Counted from the first letter of the stretch, positions 1 through 11,972 are shown. The stretch is DNA of 64,000 nt from Eucommia ulmoides (GCA_016647705.1 CM028330.1:47830397-47894396), one strand, 5' to 3'. A program made the numbers and translations. Notes: a model not told the origin generated them from the letters alone.

Positions 1-434
1 TACAAGTCTAAATTTTTATATACAATTTCAAATTTAACGGTGTAAATTGATATGACACATGTATCAAAGCAATAATTTGTGAGCCAAATTTAATCCCAAA
101 TTCATAATGATGTAAATAATTTGTGAATTTTCAAAGAAACAATAAGTACTTTATTTCAAACTAACATATCTATCTATGTATAATATAAAATCCTAATTTA
201 CCATCATTTAGGAATATAAGTCCAAACAGTATTGTGAAACAATACTTTCCAACACAAAGTCATGGAAACAAAAATAATTCTATACAAATTGAATTTATTT
301 TTGTTAATGTTTTTGGAACAACTTTTAGCCATCTTTGTTTTGAAACATTTGAATAATTTATTTTTTCTTGGCACTATTGTATATTAAATACAATAGTAAT
401 GTTATTTATCAATGTAAAAGTTGATTTTTTTAAA

Positions 435-490
<56 letters not shown>

Positions 491-683
491 TTTCCTAAAG
501 CTAATTCTAATAATTAATTTATCCTATTATTCGTATCAAAAATATATCGAGGCATCCAAATAATTTTGATCCAATGACATAAAATACCAAACTTTACTCA
601 CATTATCAAAATCTCGCTTAGTCGTTAATTGTCTTACTATTAAGAATCATAAATTTGGTGATTACTAGTCTACTATTAGGAAC
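1..683. other. AT-rich intergenic DNA
   Basis: No open frame of note and no recognisable protein motif on either strand. The only structure is a dinucleotide repeat, listed separately. It reads as ordinary plant intergenic sequence. Confidence 0.6.
437..490. repeat. (AT)n(AC)n microsatellite
   Basis: An uninterrupted AT dinucleotide run passes directly into a short AC run. It is likely to vary in length between individuals. Confidence 0.95.
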
Positions 684-688
684 TACTC

Positions 689-1042
689 TGTTAAATTCCT
701 GTCCCACATTACTTATTTGAGAATTTCCAAACTACTATATAAATCAAAAGAGTTACTTCACTTAGTACCATATGGTTTTAAGTTGGAATCTTCTAATTTG
801 GTATCAGAGTTAAGGTTATGGGTCTCTCATTCACTCATAGTCAAATCATTCGTGCAAATCGGGAGTTACACATTTTTCATCATTTCTTCATAGTTAAATC
901 ATTCGTGCAGACCAGAGATTACACTTAAGGGCGGGTGATAAATTCTTATTTTATATCGCTTATTTGAGAGTTCATAAACTATTATATAAATCAAATGAGT
1001 TATTCCACTTACTATATGATTTTAAGTTGAAGCCTCCTAACA
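689..1042 (+). mobile_element. TRIM (terminal-repeat retrotransposon in miniature)
   Basis: Two direct repeats of about 107-109 bp (about 689-797 and 936-1042) begin TGTTAAATTC and TGATAAATTC and share a block with a TATATAAATC box. Directly after the first repeat lies TGGTATCAGAG (from 799), the usual primer-binding site for initiator-methionine tRNA. A purine-rich stretch (CTTAAGGGCGGG) lies just before the second repeat. The same 5-bp word, TACTC, flanks the element at 684-688 and 1043-1047 as a target duplication. The interior is only about 140 bp and has no coding capacity, so the element depended on proteins made elsewhere. It looks structurally complete. The two repeats differ at many positions, so it is not recent. 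Confidence 0.85.
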
Positions 1043-1047
1043 TACTC

Positions 1048-1674
1048 AATTTTAGTGGGCAACTATCTTACAATCTACTAGGATTCCTTTCGTAATCTAA
1101 TCAACAATATATTTTTCACCTACTAAGAACTATATTTGAAACATGAAAATAGTTGGTAGTCTATTTTTTTTCTTTCAACAAATACAATAATTTATTTATT
1201 TTTCTATAAATCTACAATAATTTATTTAATGATTTTGTCCTCAAAAATTATTTTCATGAGAACAAAAGAAATAAACTATATTCAAATTAAAGAGTCAAAT
1301 CTCTTTATCTTCGAAAATGAATTTTCATAATTCAATATAAATAAAAGTAATTCAAATTTGAAAAAGATTTAGTTTGATTTGCTCACTATTAAAGTATCAA
1401 AATAATAATTAGAATATGTACAACTCTAAGAAAGCTCAAAAACTCTTTGATTTTAATCATGCCGAGAACAAAATGTTATATAAAAAATATTTTTTTTATT
1501 TGGTTTTTATTTTTATTTGTTTTTGTCCCAATTGTTTGTGATACTCAATGTTAAATTGGGACATGTGATAAGCCAATATTAGCTCCAGGATGAGAAAATG
1601 AATGTGGTATATTTGTTTGTGAAAAAATTATTTAGAGGTAAATTAAAATTGTCCTTAAAATATTCATTTGAAAT
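1048..1674. other. Intergenic DNA
   Basis: AT-rich sequence with no feature that I can support on either strand. Confidence 0.5.
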
Positions 1675-2400
1675 TGTTAATTGATATGATGTGTGAGTTA
1701 TCCCACATAGATAAATGAAGAATATAAAGAATCATTTATTAATACTCAAGTTTGCTCTTGAAGGTAAACCCTCCAGGATGTTCAAGTGATATGGACAAAA
1801 AGTAGAGTAGTTGTTATAGCATAAATAAAACCACACATGCGTGGGCCCCACAGCAGCCGAGCACCTGCTCACCCAACCTAGCTCGAGCTCAGGCTTGGGC
1901 CTGGGCCTGGAGCCTTGGGGAAGTTTGGTCTTGCTATCTTTTTAGATAAAAGTTAGTCCGAAAATCAAATTGACTCCCATACAAAATTTGAAGGCTAACT
2001 CTTGGTTATTAATTTAAGAATTACAGAGTTAAACCTCAGATTGTAACTGATGGGAGTTACAAGTTTCTTTATTATCTTTAGTTACTTTTTTCCTCCCTAT
2101 AAAACGGAAGACATCCTTCAGCATAGCATATAGGCATAAAAACGTTAAGCTTTGCATTCACATTTCCTTCTGAGTTCTTTCTTCTTGAGAGATTGGGAGA
2201 GTTCTACATTTTTTCTATTCATTGGGCTTCTAGTTTCAACTTCTAGTACCATCAGTTGTTCATCATTGCATCTTTGGAGAGAAACATAGCCAAATTGTAA
2301 GCATCGTTGCGGGGCGAAATTTATTTTAAGGAAAAATTATCAAACGATAGTCTCGATCTCCTTTTCTGGTATTGTGATTTCGTTTATGTTGTGTAATAGA
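1675..2400 (+). repeat. Possible solitary LTR (copia-like)
   Basis: The block opens TGTTAATTGATATGATG and contains the phrase GAGTTATCCCACATAGATAA, a wording common near the start of plant copia LTRs. A GC-rich patch lies at 1838-1925, a promoter-like CTATAAAACG at 2098, and a pyrimidine-rich leader-like stretch follows. There is no second copy in the window, and no primer site or target duplication could be fixed, so the right boundary is approximate. It may be a solo LTR or simply an old promoter-like repeat. Confidence 0.35.
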
Positions 2401-3112
2401 GTAAGTGTCTCTAATAAACTTTTTGTTTATTTTCTCGTACATTAGGTATTTTATCACTTCAGTGTAATTTAATTTTGATTTTGTAATTTGTTGTAATGTA
2501 ATTCTAAAATATTGTTTGTAATCTGTGATCTGTTTCAGCTTTCTAAATAATTTTTTATAATTAATTAACTAAATAAATAATTATTTAATTATTGATTTAT
2601 TTTGTGACTAAATAGATACAATAAATATAATGATGCAAAGCAAAGTAAACAATAATTATAATAATTATGTTTTTTTTTTTTTTTTTTTCACTTGTCTAAT
2701 CTAATACTAATACTTAAAAGTGGAATGAGAGATAAGATTTTAATGAGATTAGAGAATGACCCTTTCAAACATTTTGATGGGTTGGAGAAATTTTACATAT
2801 TTATATAAATTCAAATTAAATAATTCACATGCTATTTCAATATCTTTAAGTCAATTCATAATATCAATAGAGAAAAAATGAATATTCGATGGATTGAGCT
2901 GTGTGAATAATGTCCTAAGAAAATATATGCGCTTTCTATGCACATGGTAGAATGATGAGTCGTTTTCAAAATATAACAATACATTATGTCAATATGCTAG
3001 TTTTTAAATTTTCGGTATTGACATAATTCAATCTTTTGAGATATTTTTTATTTCTAAAGAATGATAGGTTATAATTACAAATAAATTTGTTTAGGTAACT
3101 CTGTTTTTTTAA
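2401..3112. other. Intergenic DNA with poly-T tract
   Basis: AT-rich, with a T run at about 2669-2688. No gene or element boundary is recognised. Confidence 0.5.
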
Positions 3113-3589
3113 TAGGAGAAAATTACCACTAACTACTATTTTAACTTTTCACTTACCAATAAGGGCCAAAGGGTTTATAATAAACCCAAAACTCCCATGT
3201 GAATGATTTCGTGGACTGATTATTCCTATCCCAAATAATTTATGAACTGATTAGTCCCATTTTTTAAAAGCTATAAAATGTTAGATTACAAAATTGCCCC
3301 TTTCATTTCTAACCCTATTCTCTTTCTCTCTATTTTGCGATCCTCTACCGTCTCTTCCCTGAGTACCGCCATCGCCGTTATCTATACCACCGCCATAGTC
3401 ATCTCATCCTCCGTCACCGTTCTATATCTCCGCCGCCACAATCGTTTCTATATCTTATTTTCCATTGTTGTCGTTTAACTTCGTCATGAGCCATTGCCAT
3501 CATTGTCGTCGTCATCTTCAATTTGCCATTAGTCATCTCCATCATCGTTGTCTTCACTTCCGTTGTTGTTGTAGTCCCACGACCATCTA

Positions 3590-3890
3590 TGTAAGCTCCG
3601 TCTCTCTCTCTCTCTCCGTCAATTTTCAATTGGTATTTTCGATTTTTGTTGATTTCGATTTCGATTTTCATTTGCATAAATCGATTTTAGGGTTTTGGAG
3701 GATGAAATTATTTCATCTAGATCTCCCGCATCAATGATGGTTTTCGCATCTTCCATCAACCAATTGTGTAAGCTTTCTCCATTTATCTCTATCTGTGGAT
3801 TTTCAATTTTGTTTTTTGGGTTTTTGTTTGATTTCGATTTTGATTTCATATGCATAAATCGATTTTTAGGGTTTAGGGGATGAATCTTCA
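3590..3890. repeat. Tandem duplication, about 175-190 bp
   Basis: A segment starting GTAAGCTCC and running through a CT repeat, an ATTTCGATTT stretch and GCATAAATCGATTTTAGGG (about 3590-3700) recurs in diverged form from about 3767 to 3880. Both copies end in the same GGGTTT and GGATGAA words. Confidence 0.7.
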
Positions 3891-4085
3891 ATCACCTCCA
3901 TCAACGACGAAAATTTGTTAGCTCGTTTCATTTTCGATCTTTCTTTGATTCTTGTTTCGTCGAAATTAATTGTTGTTTTTATATAAGTTTTCTAGCATGA
4001 AATTTTTTGTTTTGTTTTCATTAATTTTGCTGCCAAGGCTAGATTTTTTTCGTGAAGTTATGTTTTTCATTTTATCTTTTTCTCC

Positions 4086-5650
4086 ATGTTCAGATTAAGT
4101 GTTACATTCAACACGTACAAATTGTGTTTAATCAGACAATGTGTTTGGATTTATTAGAAGTTTAGCCCTAATCAATTCAAGTTTATGATGTTTTTGGTTT
4201 TAAATTTGGTTGAGTTAGTTCTATTAAAGTTTTCGGATCGATGAGAAGATATCTCTTATGGTTGGATTGATAGTTCATTATCTCCCACGTGTAGCTCACG
4301 CGTGTTTGTGTTTGAATATGCGATAATGAAAGACAGTGTTACATTCAACACGCATTTGAAATTTGATTTTTGGCATTTTTTTGGAAGTGTTAGACAGTGT
4401 TACATTCAACATGCAATTTGAATTTTTAATTTATCTTCCCCCCTATATTCGGATTGAGTGTTACATTCAACACGCACAATTTTTGTTGTTAGTTCAGACA
4501 ATGTGTTTGGATTGATTAAAAGTTTTAGTCCTAATCAATTCAAGTTTATGATGTTTTGGATTTAATTTTGGCTGAGCTAGTTCTGTTAAAGTTTTTGGAT
4601 TGATGAGAACATATCTCCTATGGTTGGATTGATAATTCATTATCTCCCCACGCGTAGCCCAGGCAATGTTACATTCAACATCAACGTAAATATTATTTCG
4701 AAATCAATTGGTTCAATCAGATTACATTCAACAACATTTTTCTAAAAACTGATTTTGATAATAGTAGACATTTTTACATTTAAAATGTTTAATGTTTTTG
4801 AATAGTTTGGCAATTTGATTTAATCAGACAGTGTCACATTTAGAAGTGTAATACTCAACATTTTAGAAGTTTAACATTTAATCAGGCACTTTGCAATTTT
4901 GAATTTTTTTCAATTTTAGAAATATTACATTCAACACACACTGAAAAATAATGGGGTTCAATTGTTTGCATTTTCTAAATAATTAATTTTTGAGAATATT
5001 AGACAGTGTTACATTCAACACACACTTAAAATTTTGAATTTTGGCAACATCAGGAAGTGTCACATTCAAAACGCATATATATTTTTGAATATGTGACAAT
5101 ATCAGATAATGTTATATTCAACACGCATTTTAATTTTGATTTTTGACAGTTTTAGAAGTGGTAGACAGTGTTACATTCGATACGTAGACAATGTTACTTT
5201 CAACACTCACTTTGAATTTTTGATTTCTCGTCCCCCCATGTTCGGATTGAGTGTTACATTCGACACGCACAGTTTGTGCTAGTTCAGACAATGTAACATT
5301 TCAACAATTTAGAAGTGTAACATTTAATTAGAAACTTTGCAATTTGATTTTTTTTTTGGCAATTTTAGAAGTGTTATATTCAACATACACAGAAATAATA
5401 GGGGTTCAATTGTTTGAATTTTCTAAATAATTGATTTTTGATAATAGTAGACAGTGTTACATTCAACACGTAGACAGTGTTACATTCAACGCACACTTTG
5501 AATTTTGAATTTTGGTAATATCAGGAAGTGTCACATTTTTGGAATTTTTTTGACAACATCGACCATGTTACATTCAACTTGCATTTGAATTTTGGGTTTT
5601 GGTAATTTTAAAAGTGTTACATTTAACACACACTGAAATAATGGGGTTCA
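4086..5650. repeat. Array of about 20 GTGTTACATTCAACAC motifs
   Basis: The 16-base word GTGTTACATTCAACAC, or a close variant, occurs about 20 times. Examples start at 4099, 4336, 4397, 4458, 4676, 5006, 5109, 5251, 5454, 5477 and 5613. Most copies are preceded by AGACA or GA and followed by CGCA or ACAC. Each motif is itself an inverted repeat, with arms GTGTT and AACAC around a 6-base centre. Spacing ranges from about 23 to over 200 bases, so this is not a simple satellite. Longer blocks containing the motif are also duplicated: about 4086-4305 recurs at 4447-4666, and about 4946-5070 recurs at 5391-5535. No open frame runs through it. Confidence 0.9.
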
Positions 5651-5726
5651 ATTGTTGAATTTTCCAAAAAAAATGATAAAATTTGAATCTAAAACAAAAT
5701 AAGGGGGTAAAAAAAGTAATTAATGT

Positions 5727-6075
5727 TTACTGATTTTGAAACCCTAGCCCGATGTAATCCTTAACGTTCATCCCTGCAGCTACGGGAGCTTCGGCAGCTG
5801 TTAACGATGAACGGTGAAGGACGAACGACGATGGACAAACGGCGAAGGTGGACAAAGAAGGACGAACAAAGACGACGAATGGCGAAGGGACAAAGGGAGA
5901 AGGAGAGCGGCGAAGGACGAATGGCGACGGCGAACGGCGAAGGGACAAACAGAGGCGAAAGGCAAAGTGAACGGCAACGGTGAATGCAAACAGTAACAGC
6001 GAAGACAACGGCGGCGATTGGAGAAGTGATCGGCGATGGCGAAGCGACAGGGAGGAGACGACGACCTCTGAAATG
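5727..6075. other. GC-richer GAC/GAA-rich patch, non-coding
   Basis: The patch is dense in GACGAACGGCGAAGG-type words and clearly richer in G+C than its flanks. Open frames exist on both strands only because the purine-rich composition rarely makes stop codons on the opposite strand. The translations are low-complexity (S/F/R-rich or D/E/R/K-rich) and resemble no domain. It resembles the 5'-leader-like patches inside other DNA elements of this window. Confidence 0.5.
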
Positions 6076-6215
6076 GATATGGTTGGGCGTGAATGATAAA
6101 TGAGGGTATTTTGGTTAGGAAAATACAATAGGAGTTATTGGTGAAAAAAAAAAAAAAAAAAGTGAATTTAATTGGTACATGAAAATTCAAAAAAGGACCT
6201 CTTCGTACATGACTT

Positions 6216-6907
6216 TTTTTAATAATTAGATTAAATATATTTAGGGTATTCGTACTAATATTAAATAATTGTAGGCCAAATAAATATAAATGAAGGCTTA
6301 ACTTTATTTGAAGTACAAGTAGTGACGCTGGAGCTCCATATTTTAATTATGGCATGTGAAAAATCTCCGGCTTTTGCGGCTAGTGCCCTAATCGGCGTGC
6401 TAATTAAATTCCTAATCAATACTTAATTAATAATATTAGACGTCACTAATACTTTGTTATAAACCCTAACATTAATTATCTATATTTCCATGTAATGAAA
6501 ACGTGAATAAAGTACACATTACATTACTGAATTTTGTATTTTAGTCCTTCAACTATTAACAAATTAATAAATTCTCCTTCACCTTTTGGAACTTGCCTTT
6601 TATTGGTCCAATTAGGTTGTTTTTTTTTTTTTTTTTCGCACATAAACCGGGAAGGGTTGAACCTTCTGCTTCCCCACGACAATTTTGAAAATTGATTGGA
6701 AGAGCTAAATTTTTTTAGAAATTTACTGAAAATTTATATAAATTGGAGTGTTATATGAAATATTAAAGATTTTCATTGATTTTTTTATTTATTTTTTTCT
6801 GAAAAACTAAAGAGATGAAAGTGTGAGCATTTAAAAAATTGAGGAGAGAACTCTATTCCATTTATTTTTTTTTGGTTACAAAGGTTGGGGGAGTTTTGAA
6901 CACTAAT
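6216..6907. other. Intergenic DNA
   Basis: AT-rich, with a T tract near 6618-6636. No gene-like signal on either strand. Confidence 0.5.
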
Positions 6908-7413
6908 GCCGGTTTGGTAACCATTTTCATTCCATTTCTAAATTTTTGAGAATAGCGTTTGGTAATTTTTATTTTCGTTTTCATTTCATTTCTATTTGAG
7001 AATTGTGCCCACTTTTTTCTTAAGAAATGAGAAACAAAAAAAAGTTATTTCTCATTATTCCTATTCCATTCCCAAAACACATGGTCACTGTTCATCCGCT
7101 GCCGCCTACCGTCCGCCGCCGGCCACCGTCGTCGCCGCCGCCGGTCATCTCCGACGACCGTTGCCGATCACCGTCCGCCCGAAAATTTTTTGGCCACTGT
7201 CACCCACCCGCCGTCTGGCCAAAATAGAAAGGAAAAAAAAAAAAATTTAGGATAAAATCGTTACCAAACACATTCCCTTTCTAAAACAAAAAAAAAATTA
7301 TCGTTACCAAACGCGATTCTACTCCCAAGAAGAAAACAAAATTCTCATCCCATCCCATCCCATTCCTATCTTATTGCTGGAATGGAAATAGAAACGGTTA
7401 TCAAACGCCACCT
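6908..7413. mobile_element. MITE with hAT-like terminal inverted repeats
   Basis: The left end (GCCGGTTTGGTAACCATTTT) and the reverse complement of the right end (GGTGGCGTTTGATAACCGTT) match over about 30 bases and continue into ATTCC words. A subterminal word GCGTTTGGTAA recurs inside on the left (about 6955) and inverted on the right (about 7258 and 7303). This repeat of the end motif is typical of hAT-derived miniature elements. The centre (about 7090-7200) is unusually rich in CCG. No transposase is encoded, and no clear 8-bp target duplication is left. Confidence 0.6.
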
Positions 7414-8447
7414 AAATCTCTTATGAGGAAGACACACTCAATAACCACTAGGGTAGAAGCGTTGGCTAAAGAACTTGAGTCGACTAAGCACAAGGTGGCG
7501 TCTGAGTATCTTAAATATTGGATTTATCCAAATCATCATTTCTTAGTTGGTCATAACGGAACTTTTCCAAAAATAGATTACGTTAACACAATTGCCATAA
7601 TTCAAGGACCAAATTGTGAAAACAGTAATTCGGTGATCAAAGTGATAATCATAATATACTTGAGGGGGTTGAATTGTAATATACGCAAAAGGTTAACACC
7701 AGACTGTAGGGAGAGGGAGCCTAGGTCGGAAAGCAGTGTGAAGGAGCACAGAAAGAGACGTTACATTTGGAAAATGACATTTCAGTCCAATTCATGAAGT
7801 CATTGATTTCACATGGTAAATATGCTGAAAGAGAAATTTAGGCAGTGGTAATGTTGGAATTTACATTCCTTTTGATATTTTTTATTTTTCGAGAATAAAA
7901 AAATAGATATATTTTTTTTTTTTTTGCTTCAATTCTTTGCTTTTTTAGACAAACGAAAGAATGAAACACTCACCAAGCGGCACATATATTTTTATTCTTA
8001 CATTTTTTTTAATGTATGTTTAGTTTACAATCTCAAAATAATGTTTTATTTTATAAAATAAAATTAACTAAAGGAGTAATGTTGCCAAAAAAATAATAAT
8101 CCCCAAATAGCATCTCCGGCTATCGTTTGGGCAGCAAATGACGTCCAAATCTATTGTCGATATGAAGTAGCAATAAATTTTTTTACAAAAATGTAAATTC
8201 ACAAGTTGACGTGTTAAAGATTTATTCGTCTACTGCATGCGAGTTATTTGTCATTGTTGGTCATATAACTATTTAAATTGATAGTTTTTTTTTTTAAAAT
8301 ATTTAATGATTAATTAAGATGAGACTCGTTTATTAATTTAAACGTGTTGGAATTCCAATATGTTCCTCTAAAAGTGAAAATTAATGTAGTATATTCACAT
8401 GATAAAAATTATTAAGTTTGAATGAGATTTTATTTCTTAAAATTCAC
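7414..8447. other. Intergenic DNA
   Basis: A frame open from about 7423 to 7797 (+) encodes a polypeptide that I do not recognise. It has no domain-like pattern and no splice context, and I do not call it a gene. The rest is AT-rich with T tracts near 7913-7925. Confidence 0.45.
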
Positions 8448-9418
8448 TTAGGTTGTGTTTGGATGAATGATTTCTAGGGGGGATTTCAATTGGGTAGGGG
8501 ATTTTGAAATCCATTTTTAGCAAATCCCTTGTTTGGGTAATAGGAGAAGGGATTTAGGAAATCCTTTTTTAGGTGATTGGAGGTATTTAGAAATGAATTT
8601 GGGAGAGGTGGGATTTGAGAAATCCATTCAACCAAAGGATTTGGAAAATCAATAGAGACCCTTCAGCCCGCTATCAATCGTTCGACGACGACCTACGTTC
8701 GACGACGAAGAGAGAGGAGACGACCGGATCTGGCGACGACCACCGGTGCTGAAGACGACGAATGGAGCTGACGACCATCTAGGCTGAACGACGACCACCA
8801 TCGCTGAAGTCGGACGAACGGATCTGGCGATGACCACCTGTGCTGAAGAGGACGACCACCATCGCACAGCCGGCGAACGAATCTAAACGGCGACGACCTA
8901 TGAGCTGAAGACGGCGGCGGTTGACGGCAAGAACAGGTTTTTGGTCATTTCTTTTCCATATTTCTTGCTCAATTTGGTGTAGATCTGATTGTTTGTTTCA
9001 ATTTCACCCTAGATCTAGCTTGGTTCTTTGTTCATTTGTTCTTTTGCTGAATAATGGGTTCCATTTGTGCATTTTGTGAATAAATTAGGTTCCATTTGTG
9101 AATTTTGTGAATAAATTAGGGTTCCATTTATGCATTTTGTGAATTTTGTGAATAAATTAGAGTTCAATTAGTGCATTTTTGTGAATTTTCTGAATAAATT
9201 AGGGTTCAACTATTTGCATATTGTTAATTTTGTGAATAAATTAGGGTTTAATTTTTTGCTAGATCTATTATGTGAAAGTATGAATTTCTTGGGTATTTTG
9301 TGACAAATTCTTGGGCATTTTGTGGTGATTTGTAGTATATTTTGTGGATTTCGGTATTTTGTGCACATTCTCATCAATAATTGAATAATTTGTTGTTTGT
9401 TTTTTCTTTACAAGAGTA

Positions 9419-10809
9419 ATGAATCAACAAATCGTGCAAAGAAATCGTAAACGCCTAAGAAACAAGGAAGAGGAAGAAGAAATGGATATCATTATGGTTA
9501 TGCTTGCAATAATTGTGATTCGACTATACTACTTGCGTAAGTACGATATTATACCTAGGGTGCCCTCACGTGATTTTCAGTTTGAACGAAGAGCCTTTTT
9601 TAGTCGATTATATCAAGGCGATGATGTTGAATGTCTTGAACAACTTCGTGTTAGCAAACAATGTTTTAGGAAATTATGCCAAATTTTGGAAGATAAATGT
9701 CAATTGAAACGGACAAAACACGTCCCAATTGAAGAGGCCGTTGCTATGTTTCTCCATATTCTTGGGCACAACCTAAAATATAGGGTTATACATAACACCT
9801 ATTATCATTCCAAAGAAACAATACATAGGCAGTTTAACTGTGTTCTTCGTGCTGTGATGAGATTGGCCAAAGATTACTTGAAGTTGCATGACTTCATGCT
9901 TAGTGAATCAGAGGCAGCCAAATGGAAATGGTTTCAGGTACTTGGTTATTATGTTCTAATAATTAAATTCTTATTTTCTTATATAAGTAGATTTATATTT
10001 TCTTTTCAATACATTTTAGAATTGTCTTGGAGCGCTGGATGGTAGCCATATTCCTGTAACTGTGCCTATGGAAACACGATCTAGATATCGTAATAGAAAA
10101 TGTGGTATTTCAATCAATATGTTAGGCGCGTGTAGCCCGGACATGAAATTTACGTAAGTGTTGCCTGGATAGGAGGGTTCTGCATCTGATTCTCGAGTTC
10201 TGCGTGATGCCATCAATAGACAACATTGTTTACATATTCCGCACGGTAAAAATAATTATAGATTAAAAATTTAGCAAATTATTGTAACTTCTTCATGTGA
10301 TGTGATTATTTTTTTATGGTGTAGAAAAATATTACCTTGTGGATGCCGGGTATACCAATGGACCAGGATTTTTAGCTCCATATCGAGGCATGTGATACCA
10401 TCTCAATGAATGGAATGGTAATACACCACAAAATTATAAAGAATTGTTTAATCTTCGACATTCTATTGCTAGGAATACGATTGAACGATGTTTTGGAATT
10501 TTGAAAAAGCGATGGAGTATATTGCGAACGCCTTCTTTTTTTGACATCAAGACACACGTACAGATAATCAATGCATGTTGTATACTCCACAATTATATAG
10601 CAATTGAAACGTGTTGCGATCTGATATTACAAGCTGAACATTTGAATTTGCTTAACTCGGTTGACGGTGAAATTTCAACGAACCAAGTGGAACAAGAACA
10701 TAACAATGAAGAACGAATCACATGTGTTCAAGTTACTGACGAATGGACTACTTTTCGTGAGACATTGGCAAAGAATATGTTTGACGATTACCGAGCTAGG
10801 TGTAATTGA
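9419..10809 (+). pseudogene. PIF/Harbinger transposase (DDE_Tnp_4 type), decayed
   Basis: Three exons are visible: 9419-9937, 10020-10245 and 10325-10809, each joined by GT-AG introns that keep the frame. Exon 1 encodes a basic N-terminus, then the helix-rich region usual before the catalytic domain (CFRKLCQILEDK, then TYYHSKETIHRQFNCVL). Exon 2 opens with LGALDGSHIPV, which holds the first catalytic Asp. Exon 3 opens with YYLVDAGYTNGPGFLAPYRG, holding the second Asp, and then ARNTIERCFGILKKRW, holding the catalytic Glu. The family cuts and pastes the element at TTA sites together with the Myb-like partner. Decay: two in-frame stops in exon 2, near 10154 and 10169, replace the Tyr and Trp expected in the family phrase YVLPGWEG. 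One TGA in exon 3, near 10392, stands where Arg is usual. The catalytic triad is otherwise intact. Confidence 0.92.
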
Positions 10810-11007
10810 TTGTTTATTATATGTTATGTATTGTGTTTGACTTTATTATGTCTTCTTATGTATTGTGTTTGACTTTATTATGTCTTACGTATCATTTGTG
10901 ACTTTGATATGTTTAACATTCGGCTTTCATTTTAATGTATTTATTTATCATTTTATATCCTATGTTTATATTTATTTGAAGTTGTTACGAATAGAAATTG
11001 AAGGAGA

Positions 11008-11972
11008 ATGGAAGGAACTAGCATGAAAGTTGGGAAAAACAAGCAAAAGAAAGTAGTTGATGACGAAAAGTTGGGAAATTATTTTCGTTGGACTAATGAA
11101 ATGGAAGGTGCTTTAGCAAATGTTCTAAGAGATGAGAGAAGTATGGGAAATAAGGGAGACGGATGATGGAAGACAAGTGCATTCAATTCGGTGTCTTCTA
11201 TACTATCAGCTCAATTTGGACAAAATATTACTACGGACAATATAAAAAATCGAATAAAAATGTGGAAGAAGTATTATGTGGTAGTGAGTGACATATTATC
11301 TCAAAGTGGATTCAGTTGGAACGATTCAAAGAAAATGCTTGATATTGACAATGAGTCGGCATGGGTTGAATATGTTAAGGTAATTTTTTTTTTATTTATT
11401 TAAAGTCTCCCACAAATTAATTTTTCACATTGCATGACATATTCCCCCCCCCCCCCCCCTAGTTGTAGTCTCATAAGGATGCGAAACAATTTCGTTGGAA
11501 AGTTATACCTAATTGTGATTACATAGTTGACTTGTGTGCAAAAGACTGAGCTATGGGAGAAGGTGCTGAAACTGCATTTGATGTAGATAATATCATGTCT
11601 ATAGAGGATGCAATTGGTGATGACGACTATGTAGAATCTACTAATCACAGAACTAACAGTTCTAAATGAAAAAATCGTGAAAATTTAGCATCATCTGCTA
11701 CATCTCCACCAAAGAAAAGAGGAGGAAAGAAGGATAAGACGGACGATGCGATTGTGAGGTTGGCTGATGCTGTAGAATCTTATTTTAAAATAAAGACCTC
11801 GACCCCCTCGACCCCCTCATCGAAGTTTCCGGAAGTTTTTGAAGTTCTTACTGCGATTTCAGGGCTTGACAAAGAAATCCTTTGCCGTGCATTGAATTTG
11901 CTTCAAGAAGATGAGCAAAAGTTTAACACACTTAAAAGACTCCCGGACGAGTACAAAAAACTTACCTCTTAA
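11008..11972 (+). pseudogene. Harbinger Myb/SANT-like accessory protein, decayed
   Basis: This is the second ORF of the element, about 200 bp after the transposase. Exon 1 (11008-11380) encodes a trihelix/Myb-like pattern: YFRWTNEMEGAL, a later W at WKTSAFNSV, and NRIKMWKKYYVVVSDIL. It ends at a GT donor after EYVK. Exon 2 (about 11469-11972) encodes the usual tail, with a basic PPKKRGGKKDK patch and a C-terminal helix-rich segment (GLDKEILCRALNLL). In this superfamily the protein binds subterminal DNA and helps the transposase enter the nucleus. In-frame stops lie near 11164, in the early part of exon 2 and near 11666, so the copy is inactive. Confidence 0.85.

Larger units (their letters stand above)
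3113..6215. repeat. Composite repeat block, probably a non-autonomous element
   Basis: This 3-kb block differs in texture from its flanks. From left to right it holds a unique AT-rich edge, a tandem duplication (about 3590-3890), a long array of a short inverted-repeat motif (about 4086-5650) and a GC-richer GAC/GAA-rich patch (about 5800-6075). Both edges carry phrases typical of the ends of plant Mutator-like elements (ACCAATAA and CCTATT words near 3160 and, inverted, near 6130), but I could not define clean terminal inverted repeats or a target duplication. No transposase is visible. The short open frames across it follow the repeats and look accidental. The boundaries are estimates. Confidence 0.45.

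Noticed and set aside
689-1042. A Cassandra-type element with 5S rRNA in its LTR
   Set aside because: The LTRs contain no 5S-like internal promoter words, so it is a TRIM of another family.
5727-6190. Overlapping open frames of about 130 codons on the minus strand and 60 on the plus strand
   Set aside because: They arise from a GAC/GAA-rich patch that lacks stops by composition. The translations are low-complexity, overlap in several frames and show no domain.
7423-7797. A 124-codon frame on the plus strand as a possible small gene
   Set aside because: No recognisable domain, no splice or promoter context, and it sits directly after a MITE in repeat-rich DNA. This length is within chance for the number of frames examined.
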